Shown here piece after piece: positions 18,627 to 28,875 of a DNA stretch of 64,000 nt (the stretch's first letter is position 1; every line of letters starts with the position of its first letter). This stretch comes from an uncultured Gammaproteobacteria bacterium (GTDB taxonomy: Bacteria; Pseudomonadota; Gammaproteobacteria; UBA6429; Thiohalophilaceae): contig CAJYAN010000015.1 in NCBI GenBank assembly GCA_913064945.1, positions 1 to 64,000 on the forward strand, given 5' to 3'. The notes below the pieces were generated by a model. It had not been told where the DNA came from, ran no database searches, and saw nothing but the letters and a program-made list of their open reading frames with translations. The translations under genes and the position numbers were made by a program.

Positions 18627-20516
18627 CTAATCTTCCAGGTAGGTATAGCCATGCAGGCCTGCCTCTAATTCAATATAAATCTGCTCTTTAACACCGGATG
18701 CCAAATCCGCTGCTTCAATCTTGCTACGGTAACGCTGTAACAAATCCGCCGGGTCGAAATTGACATAGCGCAGGACTTCATCCACCGTCGTGCCCTGCTG
18801 TTTTTCCTTAATGTTATAACCACCGTTACCATCCAGTTCAACATGGACTGAATCGGTATCACCAAACAGGTTGTGCATATCCCCCAGGATCTCCTGATAG
18901 GCGCCGACGAGGAAAATGCCTAATAAATAAGTCTCACCTTCTTTAATCCGATGTACCGGTAAGCTCCCTTCAAGGCCCTCACTATCAACATAATAATCGA
19001 TGCGGCCGTCAGAGTCGCAAGTGATATCTTCCAGCACGGCACGGGCATTGGGTTCTTCCTGCAGGCGTTGCAACGGTACAATGGGAAAGATCTGATCAAT
19101 GGCCCAGACATCCGGTAGTGATTGAAACAGTGAGAAGTTACAAAAGTATTTGCTCGCCAGCTTTTCATTCAAGCTATCGGCAATTTCCCGGTGGGCCTTT
19201 TTACTGTTATCGAGTTGTTGCTGAATGGCAATACAGGCGGCGTAGTAGAGCTCTTCCGCCTGCGCACGCTGTTCCAGCGTCAACTTGCCGTGGGCGTATT
19301 CACGCTGTGCCTCGCCAAGCTGATTCACTATGTCGTGATAGGTCTCGACCAGCGAGGCACTTTTGCCCCTCGTCACAGCCTCGTAGGCCTGCCACAGGTC
19401 ATGCAGGGTCGCCGATGAGCTATCCGGTGTCTTAATGGTTAATTCACTCTGTGCCTGTGAAGTGTCGATCACATTCGTGATCAACATGGCGTGATGGGCC
19501 GTCATGGCGCGGCCGGACTCGGTAAAAATATCCGGTTGTGGAAGTTTTTGTTGCTGACAAATTTTCTGGATTGCCTGCACGACGGTCTGGGCATACTCCA
19601 GTACACTGTAATTCATGGAACAAAAACTACGCGAACGTGTCCCTTCATAATCCACACCCAGTCCACCACCGACATCGACAACGTTTAGTTCGGCGCCGAG
19701 TCGGCACAACTCGGCAAAATAACGCGCGGCCTCCTGCATACCATTTTTAATATCCTGTAGATTGGCCAGCTGTGAGCCTAGATGAAAGTGCATCATTTGC
19801 AGGCTGGCTAATTTATTAACGTCACGCAGACGTGCAACACCCTGGATCAATTGCGATGCGGTCAGACCAAACTTGGATTTTTCACCGCCCGTGTTCTGCC
19901 ACTTGCCGACACCAATCGAGGCCAGCTTGACACGCATCCCAATGAGCGGCATGACCTGCATTTGCTCAGACTCCTGGATGACCAGCTCCAGCTCGGAGGG
20001 TTTTTCCACCACAATATAAACCCGAATCCCCAGTTGCAGTCCTGACAGGGCAAGACGGATATATTCGCGGTCTTTGTAACCATTACAAACAACTTTTGTA
20101 CCGGGCATGGCCACGCCGAGTACTGCCATCAATTCCGGTTTACTACCGGCCTCCAGACCGACGCGACCCGCGCCATAACGATGAAATTCCTCGACAATAC
20201 TATGCTGCTGGTTGACCTTGATGGGATACACCGCGGTGTACCTGCCCTGATAGTCAGTGGCTGCGATAGCCGTGTCGAAGGCACCACACAGGGTATCGAC
20301 ACGGTGACGCAGGATATCCGTAAAACGCACCAGTACCGGCCAGGTGACGCCGCCTTCTCGTAGCGCCTGCGCCAGCGCGAACAGGTCGATCTCGGCCGCC
20401 TCGGCACCGGCCGGGCGCACCGCCAGATGGCCCTGATCATTGATGTGAAAATATTCACCGCCCCAGTGCTTGATATTATAGGTACGGCGGGCCTGTTCCG
20501 GTGTCCAGTCAGTCAT
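18627..20516 (-). CDS. speA: Biosynthetic arginine decarboxylase SpeA
   Basis: A 629-residue PLP enzyme of the fold III group, which converts arginine to agmatine, the first step of putrescine and spermidine synthesis. The PLP lysine is in YPIKVNQQHSIVEE (near residue 97). The glycine-rich loop VDVGGGLGVDYEGTRS and the C-terminal catalytic segment FCNFSLFQSLPDVWAIDQIFP are present. Length matches the family (about 630). It is divergent from speE across 126 bases, so a shared regulatory region for polyamine genes lies at 20517-20642. Confidence 0.95.
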   Translation of the reverse strand: MTDWTPEQARRTYNIKHWGGEYFHINDQGHLAVRPAGAEAAEIDLFALAQALREGGVTWPVLVRFTDILRHRVDTLCGAFDTAIAATDYQGRYTAVYPIKVNQQHSIVEEFHRYGAGRVGLEAGSKPELMAVLGVAMPGTKVVCNGYKDREYIRLALSGLQLGIRVYIVVEKPSELELVIQESEQMQVMPLIGMRVKLASIGVGKWQNTGGEKSKFGLTASQLIQGVARLRDVNKLASLQMMHFHLGSQLANLQDIKNGMQEAARYFAELCRLGAELNVVDVGGGLGVDYEGTRSRSFCSMNYSVLEYAQTVVQAIQKICQQQKLPQPDIFTESGRAMTAHHAMLITNVIDTSQAQSELTIKTPDSSSATLHDLWQAYEAVTRGKSASLVETYHDIVNQLGEAQREYAHGKLTLEQRAQAEELYYAACIAIQQQLDNSKKAHREIADSLNEKLASKYFCNFSLFQSLPDVWAIDQIFPIVPLQRLQEEPNARAVLEDITCDSDGRIDYYVDSEGLEGSLPVHRIKEGETYLLGIFLVGAYQEILGDMHNLFGDTDSVHVELDGNGGYNIKEKQQGTTVDEVLRYVNFDPADLLQRYRSKIEAADLASGVKEQIYIELEAGLHGYTYLED

Positions 20517-20642
20517 TTGTCTCTCTCATCATGTAATACTGCAAGTTTACTCCACATCCGACAGGGGCCAAACACAATTGTTGTTGTTGGCGCGGATAAT
20601 CGGTATGGTTGCGCCTTTATCACTGCTTGCGGAATTCTCGAT

Positions 20643-21485
20643 ATGACACTGGACAATAACTGGTTTACAGAAGTCGCTGACAGCATTGGCTCAGCCTTCT
20701 CCCTCAAAATCAATGGCAAACTCGAAGAAGTGCAAACGCCTTTCCAGAAGATCGAGATTTACGATACCACGCACTACGGCAAGCTGATGATCATTGACGG
20801 CTATACCATGGTCAGCACGGCCGATAACTTTCTCTATCACGAGATGATGAGCCACCCGGTGGTCTATACCCATCCGAAGCCCGAGAAGGTATTGGTCATT
20901 GGCGGTGGTGACTGTGGCACCCTGCAACAGGTCCTGAAACACCCGGAAGTCAAACTGGCGCAACAGGTGGACATTGACGAACAGGTAACGCGTCTGTCAG
21001 AAAAATATTTTCCTGAGCTGTGCACAGCAAATAACGACCCGCGCGCCGAATTGCATTTTGCCGACGGTCTCAAATGGGTCAAGGATGCCGCCGATGGGTA
21101 CTACGATATCATCATTGTCGATAGTACGGACCCGGTCGGTCCGGCGGAAGGCTTATTTAATGAAGCCTTTTACCGCGATTGCCTGCGCGCCCTCGGAGAA
21201 CAGGGCCTGCTCTGTCAACAGAGTGAATCACCTCTCTCGCATGTCACGCTTATAGCTGAAATGAAACAGGCAATGCGTAGTGCTGGCTTTGCCGCGACGC
21301 ACACCTACGACTTTCCGCAGCCTTTGTATCCCTCTGGCTGGTGGAGTGCCACCCTGGCAAGCAAGTCCGGTGAGATCACAAGCTTTCGTGAAGACGCTGC
21401 GCGCCACAAACCCTTTGCAACAAAATACTATAGTTATGCGCGGCATACGGTGGTGATGGAAGGCGTCCCATTCTTAAATAAGTAA
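20643..21485 (+). CDS. speE: Spermidine synthase SpeE
   Basis: A 280-residue aminopropyltransferase. The dcAdoMet-binding motif is VIGGGDCGTLQQVLKH (near residue 80), and the active-site loop is IIVDSTDPVGPAEGLF. I chose the ATG at 20643 (MTLDNNWFTE), which gives the usual length; the open frame extends upstream but that part is not family-like. It transfers aminopropyl from decarboxylated S-adenosylmethionine to putrescine. It pairs with the divergent speA. The convergent glucoamylase gene ends 13 bases after its stop. Confidence 0.95.
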   Translation: MTLDNNWFTEVADSIGSAFSLKINGKLEEVQTPFQKIEIYDTTHYGKLMIIDGYTMVSTADNFLYHEMMSHPVVYTHPKPEKVLVIGGGDCGTLQQVLKHPEVKLAQQVDIDEQVTRLSEKYFPELCTANNDPRAELHFADGLKWVKDAADGYYDIIIVDSTDPVGPAEGLFNEAFYRDCLRALGEQGLLCQQSESPLSHVTLIAEMKQAMRSAGFAATHTYDFPQPLYPSGWWSATLASKSGEITSFREDAARHKPFATKYYSYARHTVVMEGVPFLNK

Positions 21486-21498
21486 GTTTTGTCTCTTA

Positions 21499-23877
21499 TT
21501 AGTCGTTATAAATTGAGAGCCGATAATCCTGCTTAATCCATTCACCACTGCCAGCGTCACGGTAGGTGAAATTTACCTCGTCTCCCTCTGCGAGGCGGGT
21601 GGTGTCGATCTCCGCAATATGCAGACCAATGCCGCTATCCCCGGTCGGCAGGTTACGTATATTTTGCCAGCCATTGATTCCCCAGCGTATCGTCGCCGGT
21701 TGATGCAGGCCAATGTAAAGCTTCATACCGACCTGGAGATGACTGATCGGTGCCTGTTGCAGCCAGAAGGCATGCTGAATTGTCGGCACCAGGCCCTGGT
21801 AACGTTGCCAGACACTGGCAGGGCGATCAACGGGTGCACCCGCCAGGCGTGAAAAGACCAGCTTAACAAATTCTGCATGCGCCCAGACGAGTGGCATGGC
21901 TGAACCACTGGGTTTACCCGGCTGCAGATTTTTTTCAACAATGGGCGCGCTATCCCAGACCTGTTCAGGCAACATACCGCCAGCACCACTCATCGCCAGC
22001 ATGCTTTGTAGATAAACCAGCGGGTCACGCCCTGCCACCAGCTCATAGTGGCCCCGCTCACCACTGAGCAAGGGCCAGAGGCGTCCCTGTCCGCTACCAT
22101 CAAAGGCACGACCGTCAACGTGTTCACCATAACCATCACCGTTGTAGCGGTGCCAGGCAGAACCATTGGGCGTCTCCACCTTGAGCACAGCATCGATGAG
22201 CTTAATGCTATCGAGAATGACCGGATGATCGGCCTGACGCAGGCCAAATCGCACCAGCTGTAAAAACTCGGTACCGATTTGTTCACTCCCCGCCAGTCCC
22301 GGGTCACTGATACGATTTTTTATCGGTAAGATATGCTTGAGTGATTCATTGTCCGTCAGCGTCTGTACCGGTGCGACACGAATATAATATCGTTTCAGCT
22401 GATATTTTTTCTGTAAGGCCGTATCTGTAACACTGGTCCAGGCTTCGATATGGGCATTCCAGTAATCTGCCAACGCCAGCGCGATGTCTCGACTATCCTC
22501 GGCTAGAAATTCCGCGCCGCTCACCAGCGCGGCGATGCAGATCGCCAGGGTGAACGGATTGATGCCACTATTTTCCTCCCAGCGATCCTGATCGGATGCC
22601 GGTCCATGACGCGCAATAAAACTCAGCGCCCGCCGCACCATATCTTCAACCTGAATACCATCGAGTAAATTTTTTTCAGCCAACGAGGTGGCAAGCAGTA
22701 CGGGAAAGGCCGCTTCATCCAGTTGCAGCCCCTGCCAATAGGCCTTGCCACCAAGCCACTGGTTTTGATACCAGTGGCCATCCGCGTGTTGCGTGGCGAT
22801 CAGGTAACGCAGAATTTGTCGCGCCTCGTGATCAGCACCGAGTACCAGCAATGCCCCGGCACTCTCCACCAGGTCACGTGGCCAGACCAGATGATAACCA
22901 CCGACATCAGCTTTGGTATTGCCCCAGGGTATACTCAGGCTGGCCACCATCGCACCAGGGTAAATCTTATCCTGATGTACACGCAGCACCATCGAGGAGG
23001 TCATCAGCTGTTGACGTATATCGGCACTCAGGTCATCACGGAGGGCATAATCTGTTTTGTTGCTGCGATGCCAGTCGCGCCATTTGGCGATCTCCGCCTG
23101 CCAGGTCTGTTCAAAGGGTTGCAGCAGTGCTGAAATTGCCAGCGTCGCGGCCGATTGTTTACTGGTACCGAAGCCCAGGGCCAGCACGGCATGGCGCGGT
23201 AACTTTCCCATCAGGGCGACGTTGCCCGGTCCGGCATGTTGATACTGCCAGTGCATTGCACTATTACGCGAAAAATCCTGCCAGCCATCACTAACACCCA
23301 CATATCCGGCGCTGCCGCGTCGCCAGGCATCACGTTGTTTACTATCCACCGCAGCCAGGGCAAGACCGAATGGCCCCTGCTCGGCCCACAACATTCGCCT
23401 GCCGCGATAACGAGCGACGGCCGCATGGTTATCCTGCCCGGTGCCACCAAGGTGTGGTGCCAGCAGGGCAAAGACAAATAGATCCGGGTCACCGCTCAGA
23501 CTGACTTCCATTAATAAGACGTCACGTTCAGGACAGGGAGTAATGCGTAGTGTTAGTTCAAAGCGTGTATGTTGATGTGTAATACTAACGACGGGAATAC
23601 CAGTCTCTACCAGCGTCAGCTCATGATGATGCAGGCGTTTGACCTCAACCCAGAAGCCCTTGTCATCCGCAACGATAAAGCCGAGATCGCGCACCTGTGG
23701 GATATCAACACGCGGGTAATAAATCTCATTGAGGATACCGTGACTAACCGTATACCACAGCCGACTGGGACCGAGGCTGCAGCCAATCATCTCCTTGGCG
23801 CTGCTCGTCCATTTAGGTGGCAGGCCAGGCTGCCCGGGCGCTTCGCTTAATTGTGTTTCCTGGTAGTGTGTAGGCAT
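21499..23877 (-). CDS. GH15 glucoamylase / glucodextranase-type glycosidase
   Basis: A 792-residue glycoside hydrolase. The N-terminal beta-sandwich (residues about 15-270) opens with SLGPSRLWYTVSHGILNEIYYP, typical of bacterial glucoamylases. The (alpha/alpha)6 catalytic domain follows, with YHLVWPRDLVESAGALL, then DRWEENSGINPFTLA (probable general acid Glu) and LLSGERGHYELVAG (probable general base Glu). A C-terminal beta domain completes it. No signal peptide is visible, so it is probably cytoplasmic and may release glucose from glycogen-like alpha-glucans. No other glycogen genes are nearby. Confidence 0.9.
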   Translation of the reverse strand: MPTHYQETQLSEAPGQPGLPPKWTSSAKEMIGCSLGPSRLWYTVSHGILNEIYYPRVDIPQVRDLGFIVADDKGFWVEVKRLHHHELTLVETGIPVVSITHQHTRFELTLRITPCPERDVLLMEVSLSGDPDLFVFALLAPHLGGTGQDNHAAVARYRGRRMLWAEQGPFGLALAAVDSKQRDAWRRGSAGYVGVSDGWQDFSRNSAMHWQYQHAGPGNVALMGKLPRHAVLALGFGTSKQSAATLAISALLQPFEQTWQAEIAKWRDWHRSNKTDYALRDDLSADIRQQLMTSSMVLRVHQDKIYPGAMVASLSIPWGNTKADVGGYHLVWPRDLVESAGALLVLGADHEARQILRYLIATQHADGHWYQNQWLGGKAYWQGLQLDEAAFPVLLATSLAEKNLLDGIQVEDMVRRALSFIARHGPASDQDRWEENSGINPFTLAICIAALVSGAEFLAEDSRDIALALADYWNAHIEAWTSVTDTALQKKYQLKRYYIRVAPVQTLTDNESLKHILPIKNRISDPGLAGSEQIGTEFLQLVRFGLRQADHPVILDSIKLIDAVLKVETPNGSAWHRYNGDGYGEHVDGRAFDGSGQGRLWPLLSGERGHYELVAGRDPLVYLQSMLAMSGAGGMLPEQVWDSAPIVEKNLQPGKPSGSAMPLVWAHAEFVKLVFSRLAGAPVDRPASVWQRYQGLVPTIQHAFWLQQAPISHLQVGMKLYIGLHQPATIRWGINGWQNIRNLPTGDSGIGLHIAEIDTTRLAEGDEVNFTYRDAGSGEWIKQDYRLSIYND

Positions 23878-24589
23878 GATCTTCCATTAGCGCCGTGTCG
23901 TAATATGCTGGTTATAAAACCGCTGATATCTTTGGCAGTTTGCTATTAACCTGCCGCTCGCCGTCACCGAACTCCATATTCAGACCGCATATCGGAAAAA
24001 CCGTTGCGATTTTTTCCTGCTACATTGTCTATATCGGCAGCAGCCGCTTATCGATAAACCCAAACTACTCAACACCATCCCAGCAGTGTACACCGTGACT
24101 CAATGTGCAGCGATGCGAATTTCGGTATAAGAATGACTTTCTGATACTAACCTCTGACCGGATTATTAGCGGATAGTTCATCACGACAATCATCCGTTTA
24201 GTCAAAATAATTTATCACCACAGGCTGTCAAGACAATCGGCCTCTGCTGTTTCGCTATTTCCGCAAAACAATAACCAGAAACACAGGCCATGTGCAGGAA
24301 GTAGTTATCGACAGCAAAATATTCGTCATGGCGATGACAACGGCCGCTAAAGAAATTAGGGTGTAGTAAGTGGTACAGGCGAGATCGAAAACAGATTGTT
24401 TCTGTCTCTTTCTAACGACACAACGACAACAAGACTAAATTTGTGGAGATCGACCGAACTTGAATACGGGTTGATTTTGAGAGACCGGCAGCGGGACAGA
24501 ATTTGTGTATCGCGCCGACAAGCAATAACTCAACGGCATCATCCCGATGCGCTCGAATGCATTATTTCGTTACTAAAAAATAGTGACCA
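23878..24589. other. Gene-free interval of about 710 bases
   Basis: No coding sequence is supported. Short open frames on both strands, such as one at 24396-24632, lack ribosome sites and family features. No tRNA, terminator with a T-run, or repeat array was recognised. It separates the glucoamylase promoter region from the end of the DUF4124 gene. It may contain a decayed gene, but I could not identify one. Confidence 0.45.
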
Positions 24590-25060
24590 TCAATTACCAC
24601 ACCACTTGTTCACTTCCGCCCGCGCACGTTGAATTGATTTGTCACGCTCTGAACTCGGCAACATGATTCGCTTACCCTGGTCGTCCACCTTATAAACGGC
24701 GCTCGATGACTCGTAACGCCTGAGATTGTCTTTGGACATCGCGCAATTGCGTATACGCTGTTTTGCCATACGCTCCGCTTTTTGACGCTGTTCTTTTTCC
24801 TGTTGACGGTCATCGGAGAGCGCGCGGAGTAATTTTTGCTGTTTTTCCAGACGTGAGCGATTATTGGTCGGTTTTTCTACCGCTGACTTCTCTGTCATAT
24901 CGGCGGCGGATTCCGATTTCAGCTGTATTTTTTTGACTTTACCGTTTGCCGGTGGTTTCTCGCTATAATGCGTTACGCCCTGTTGATCGACCCACTTATA
25001 AATCTCCGCGCTCGCCTGACTATAAATGGCAAGTAACATCATTATCCAGACAATACGCAT
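24590..25060 (-). CDS. DUF4124 domain protein with signal peptide
   Basis: A 156-residue secreted protein. The signal peptide MRIVWIMMLLAIYSQASA is followed by a DUF4124 motif, EIYKWVDQQGVTHYSEKPP, a short beta unit common in proteobacterial periplasmic proteins. A charged Glu/Gln/Lys-rich helical region (residues about 60-110) follows, probably a coiled coil. The ATG at 25060 is supported by AAGGAG 8 bases upstream; the longer start at 25084 would precede that site. Function is unknown. Confidence 0.85.
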   Translation of the reverse strand: MRIVWIMMLLAIYSQASAEIYKWVDQQGVTHYSEKPPANGKVKKIQLKSESAADMTEKSAVEKPTNNRSRLEKQQKLLRALSDDRQQEKEQRQKAERMAKQRIRNCAMSKDNLRRYESSSAVYKVDDQGKRIMLPSSERDKSIQRARAEVNKWCGN

Positions 25061-25151
25061 TATCGCTCTCCTTAAACCCGTCATCGTGACTCACTGGCAA
25101 ACATTTGTATTTAAGACTTTCACTTCCTCGATCAGCCACGGGCTGCATCAC

Positions 25152-25952
25152 TTAGGTCTTTGACCTCAGGCGCTCCAGTCGTAAACGATGCCGGTCATCG
25201 AACAGTCGTTTGGCTCCCAGCCAGGTTGCCAATACCGTAGCAAACCCTGTCCCGGCTGTAATCATAAACATAATCAGAATCTGATACTTCACGGCCTCCA
25301 TTGGCGGACTACCAGCCAGGATCTGTCCGGTCATCATTCCCGGCAAACTAATAATACCGGCCGCCGCCATGGAGTTAATCATCGGAAACATGCCGACGCG
25401 GGTACTTTCCCTGGCGATACTGCTAATGGCCTCACGCCAATGCTGTCCCAGCGCCAGGCGCGCCTCTATCACCATGCGCTGCTGATAGGCCGACTCGGTC
25501 AGGCGATCCAGCGCCAGCGAAACACCATTCATGGTGTTGCCCAGCACCATACCTAATAAGGGGATTGCATACTGTGGCTGATACCACGGTTCGGTACCGA
25601 TGATCACGGTCAGGGCAAACAGTGTCAGCACAAAGGAGGAGACAAACATCGACAGAGTTCCCAGGGCATAACCCCAGCTACCGGCAAAGGGACGTTTCTG
25701 TCGCGCCATGACTTCACGCCCGGCCACCAGCAGCATAATCGTCGCCAAGAGCGTCATCCAGCCAAGATGGACATTCTCAAACAGAAATTTGAGTACCAGG
25801 CCAATTAACGACAACTGCACCGCCGTTCTCACAGCGGCGATATAGAGTGTCCGCGTTACCCCTAAGCGTAAACTTATTGCCACGATGCCCAGTAACAGGA
25901 TCAACAGCGCGGCAATCGCTAAGTCAACGCTGGTCAGCTGAATCACATTCAC
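25152..25952 (-). CDS. fetB: FetB-type ABC exporter permease (UPF0014)
   Basis: A 266-residue protein with about seven hydrophobic segments, belonging to the FetB/YbbM family. Conserved blocks include YAIPLLGMVLGNTMNGVSLALDR and SLPGMMTGQILAGSPPMEAVKYQI, a characteristic pair. In E. coli FetAB is implicated in iron export and peroxide resistance. The start overlaps the ATPase gene by 4 bases, so the two are coupled. The substrate here is an inference from the family. Confidence 0.9.
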   Translation of the reverse strand: MNVIQLTSVDLAIAALLILLLGIVAISLRLGVTRTLYIAAVRTAVQLSLIGLVLKFLFENVHLGWMTLLATIMLLVAGREVMARQKRPFAGSWGYALGTLSMFVSSFVLTLFALTVIIGTEPWYQPQYAIPLLGMVLGNTMNGVSLALDRLTESAYQQRMVIEARLALGQHWREAISSIARESTRVGMFPMINSMAAAGIISLPGMMTGQILAGSPPMEAVKYQILIMFMITAGTGFATVLATWLGAKRLFDDRHRLRLERLRSKT

Positions 25953-26548
25953 AGGGGTTCCTCGACAAGTCGATTGTCTTTGAGAATGACATGCCGACTG
26001 GCTATTCGATGGATCTGGTCATGTTGATGACTCACCCATAACACCGGTATGTCATGTCGCTGCTGATAACAACTGATTATGTTTTCCATTCGTTCCGTAT
26101 TTGCGGCATCGACGCTGGCCGTCGGCTCATCCAGTAACAAGGCCCTGGGTTGCTGCTGGAGCATGCGGATCATGGCCAGTCGTTGGCGCTCACCGGTAGA
26201 ACAACGGCTTACCTCCCATGTTAAAACCGATTTATCAAAACCGAGTGTCGCAAAAAGCTCACTATCAAAGTCGTCAAAGTGCTCGCCAATCGTGTCGTAC
26301 CACCATTGACTCTCGGCGGGCAGCAGGCTCACATCATGGCGCCAGGCCTCGGGACTGACTTGTGTACATGCCTGTTCCCCCAGACATACATGCCCCTGAT
26401 GCGGGATCAAATCTGCAATCGCGCGCAGCAGTAATGATTTGCCTGTGCCCGAGGGTCCGGACATGACCAGACACTGCCCTGCGCTGATACTAAAATCAAA
26501 TGGCCCTATGTGCTGAACACACAGCTGACTTATTTTCAAGCCTGACAA
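25949..26548 (-). CDS. fetA: FetA-type ABC exporter ATP-binding protein
   Basis: A 199-residue ABC ATPase. Walker A is GPSGTGKS (near residues 31-38) and Walker B ends in LLLDEPTASVD. The signature motif is CSTGERQRLA, a departure from the common LSGGQ form; the second Gly is kept. It is first in the fetAB pair on the minus strand and is followed by fetB with a 4-base overlap. It energises the exporter in the cytoplasm. The start at 26548 lies 93 bases from the divergent CDGSH gene. Confidence 0.88.
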   Translation of the reverse strand: MSGLKISQLCVQHIGPFDFSISAGQCLVMSGPSGTGKSLLLRAIADLIPHQGHVCLGEQACTQVSPEAWRHDVSLLPAESQWWYDTIGEHFDDFDSELFATLGFDKSVLTWEVSRCSTGERQRLAMIRMLQQQPRALLLDEPTASVDAANTERMENIISCYQQRHDIPVLWVSHQHDQIHRIASRHVILKDNRLVEEPL

Positions 26549-26641
26549 ATATCGCCACCTTTTCTAGTGTTGTTGATCGATTCCGGGGGGAGTAGTATCA
26601 CCGATGTTATCGTTTATGTTAATCATCAAAGTGAGTAATCT

Positions 26642-26878
26642 ATGTCCGAACCTGTCTGTGCCCAAAAGGCCCCTTATGTCCTTGAACTCGATGCCGGTGA
26701 TTACTGGTGGTGTAGCTGTGGCAAATCCGCGAAGCAGCCCTTTTGTGATGGCTCCCATAAAAATACCGATTTTTCACCGCTGAAGTTTAGTCTCACCGAG
26801 AAAACCACCGTTTATCTCTGTGGCTGCAAACAAACGGCTAAGCCACCATTTTGTGATGGCACACATAAGACCCTGTAA
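26642..26878 (+). CDS. CDGSH-type iron-sulfur protein (two CDGSH motifs)
   Basis: A 78-residue protein with two zinc-finger-like CDGSH motifs: CSCGKSAKQPFCDGSHK (about residues 29-45) and CGCKQTAKPPFCDGTHK (about 60-76). Each would bind a 2Fe-2S cluster by three Cys and one His (mitoNEET-type). Tandem CDGSH proteins are common in bacteria, with roles in redox or iron-sulfur transfer that are poorly defined. It lies divergent from the fetAB exporter, which may link both to iron handling. A terminator follows at 26933-26964. Confidence 0.9.
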   Translation: MSEPVCAQKAPYVLELDAGDYWWCSCGKSAKQPFCDGSHKNTDFSPLKFSLTEKTTVYLCGCKQTAKPPFCDGTHKTL

Positions 26879-26932
26879 GGGGTGATACTGGCTCGTCTCT
26901 GTCGGTTAAATCTTTACTGACTCAGGAGGCAG

Positions 26933-26964
26933 AAAAAAAAAGGCACCTGACGGTGCCTTTTTTA
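26933..26964. terminator. Bidirectional rho-independent terminator
   Basis: Stem AGGCACC (26941-26947), loop TGAC, stem GGTGCCT (26952-26958). A run of A precedes it and a run of T follows, so it can act in both directions. It lies between the convergent CDGSH gene (plus) and amtB (minus). Confidence 0.9.
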
Positions 26965-26999
26965 TTTTGGTATCAGTCGATACCGGTTTGTAGCCCCTC

Positions 27000-28286
27000 T
27001 TATTCTACACGCTCGCCGTGCAGCGCCAGATCCAGACCTTCGCGCTCATCTTCTTCGCTGACGCGCAGACCCATGATAGCGTCAACAACCTTCAGAATGA
27101 TGAATGTCGCTATGCCCGTGTAGACAACTGTCGCAGCAACACCGAGAAGCTGAATGCCAACCTGGGCGGTATTGCCTTCCAGCATACCGGCCGTGCCACC
27201 GACACTCTTGAGTGCGAAGACACCAGTCAGAACCGCCCCAACGATACCGCCGACACCGTGAACACCAAAGGCATCCAGTGAATCGTCATAACCCAGCATG
27301 CGCTTCAATGAAGTGGCACCCCAGTAACACAGGACACCGGCCGCAAGACCAATCATCAAGGCACCCATCGGGCCAACGAAACCAGAGGCCGGTGTAATGG
27401 CGACCAGACCGGCGACCGCACCTGAGGCAATACCCAGTACGCTAGGCTTACCCTTGGCCATCCATTCGACGAACATCCAGGCCAGTGCAGCAGCAGCAGT
27501 CGCCACCTGAGTCACGACCATGGCCATTCCGGCACGGCCATCGGCCGCCAGCTCGGAACCGGCATTAAAACCAAACCAGCCGACCCACAGCATAGAAGCA
27601 CCAATAATGGTCAGGACGAGGTTGTGTGGCGCCATGGCTTCTTTGCCATAACCGACGCGCTTACCCAGAACAATCGCAGTCACCAGACCGGCAACACCGG
27701 CGTTGATGTGTACAACCGTACCACCGGCGAAATCCAGGATACCCTTGCCACCTAACCAGCCACCCGGGCCCCAGACCCAATGGGTAATCGGCGAATAGAC
27801 CAGGATGGACCAAAGCGTCATGAAGACCAGCATGGAAGAAAACTTCATGCGATCAGCAAACGCGCCGGTAATCAGGGCAGGAGTTATAATTGCAAAGGTC
27901 ATTTGAAAGGTCATGAAGACGGATTCAGGGATAGTCCCTGTCAAGCTGTCGACGGTCATGTCCTTTAAAAACATTTTACTCAAGCCACCAATAAACGAAC
28001 TACCTTCACTGAAAGCAAGACTATAGCCAACTACGACCCAGACAATAGTCATCAGGGCAGTGATGGCAAAACTCTGCATCGTGGTCGCCAGGACATTTTT
28101 CTTACGCACCATGCCACCATAAAACAGTGCCAGACCCGGGATGGTCATGAACAGGACCAGGGCCGTCGAGGTTAGCATCCAGGCCGTATCGCCAGCGCTC
28201 AAGGTTGGCGCAGCATCGGCGGCAAGGCTCAGATCACTGATGCCGAAGACACCAAGTAGAGTCAAAAATACTGATAAAAATTTCAT
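27000..28286 (-). CDS. amtB: Ammonium transporter AmtB
   Basis: A 428-residue channel with a signal peptide (MKFLSVFLTLLGVFGISDLSLA) and eleven expected helices. The pore histidines are in FAGGTVVHINAGVAGL and LDAFGVHGVGGIVG, matching the E. coli His168/His318 pair. The C-terminal tail ends in VSEEDEREGLDLALHGERVE, the GlnK-docking region. It moves ammonium into the cell and is blocked by GlnK under nitrogen sufficiency. It follows glnK with an 18-base gap, the usual glnK-amtB operon. Confidence 0.96.
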   Translation of the reverse strand: MKFLSVFLTLLGVFGISDLSLAADAAPTLSAGDTAWMLTSTALVLFMTIPGLALFYGGMVRKKNVLATTMQSFAITALMTIVWVVVGYSLAFSEGSSFIGGLSKMFLKDMTVDSLTGTIPESVFMTFQMTFAIITPALITGAFADRMKFSSMLVFMTLWSILVYSPITHWVWGPGGWLGGKGILDFAGGTVVHINAGVAGLVTAIVLGKRVGYGKEAMAPHNLVLTIIGASMLWVGWFGFNAGSELAADGRAGMAMVVTQVATAAAALAWMFVEWMAKGKPSVLGIASGAVAGLVAITPASGFVGPMGALMIGLAAGVLCYWGATSLKRMLGYDDSLDAFGVHGVGGIVGAVLTGVFALKSVGGTAGMLEGNTAQVGIQLLGVAATVVYTGIATFIILKVVDAIMGLRVSEEDEREGLDLALHGERVE

Positions 28287-28304
28287 TGTCCGCTCCTTCT
28301 TTAC

Positions 28305-28661
<357 letters not shown>

Positions 28662-28762
28662 TTACGGGAATGTTCTCTATTGCTTCAATCCGGCGCTTCA
28701 CTTTAGTGATTTGCCCCGCTGAATCATCATCAAGCTTTTAAAATGTACTTTCAGCGGAAAGA

Positions 28763-28780
28763 TTGCACAGGCCATGCCAA
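28763..28780 (-). promoter_or_regulatory. Sigma-54 (-24/-12) promoter of glnK-amtB
   Basis: The minus strand reads TTGGCATGGCCTGTGCAA. GG (-24) and GC (-12) are separated by exactly 10 bases, matching the consensus TTGGCACG-N4-TTGC with few changes. Transcription would start near 28753, about 110 bases before the glnK start. Confidence 0.75.
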
Positions 28781-28875
28781 CCATAAAATGAATAGTAAAA
28801 ACAACTAATTAGATAATGAACGGCGGGCGCTCTGCGGATAAATGCACCAATCTGATCCGGTTGGGTTTTATTCAG

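Noticed and set aside
24396-24632. 78-codon plus-strand frame before the DUF4124 gene end
   Set aside because: Overlaps the DUF4124 gene in reverse, has no ribosome site and no family features.
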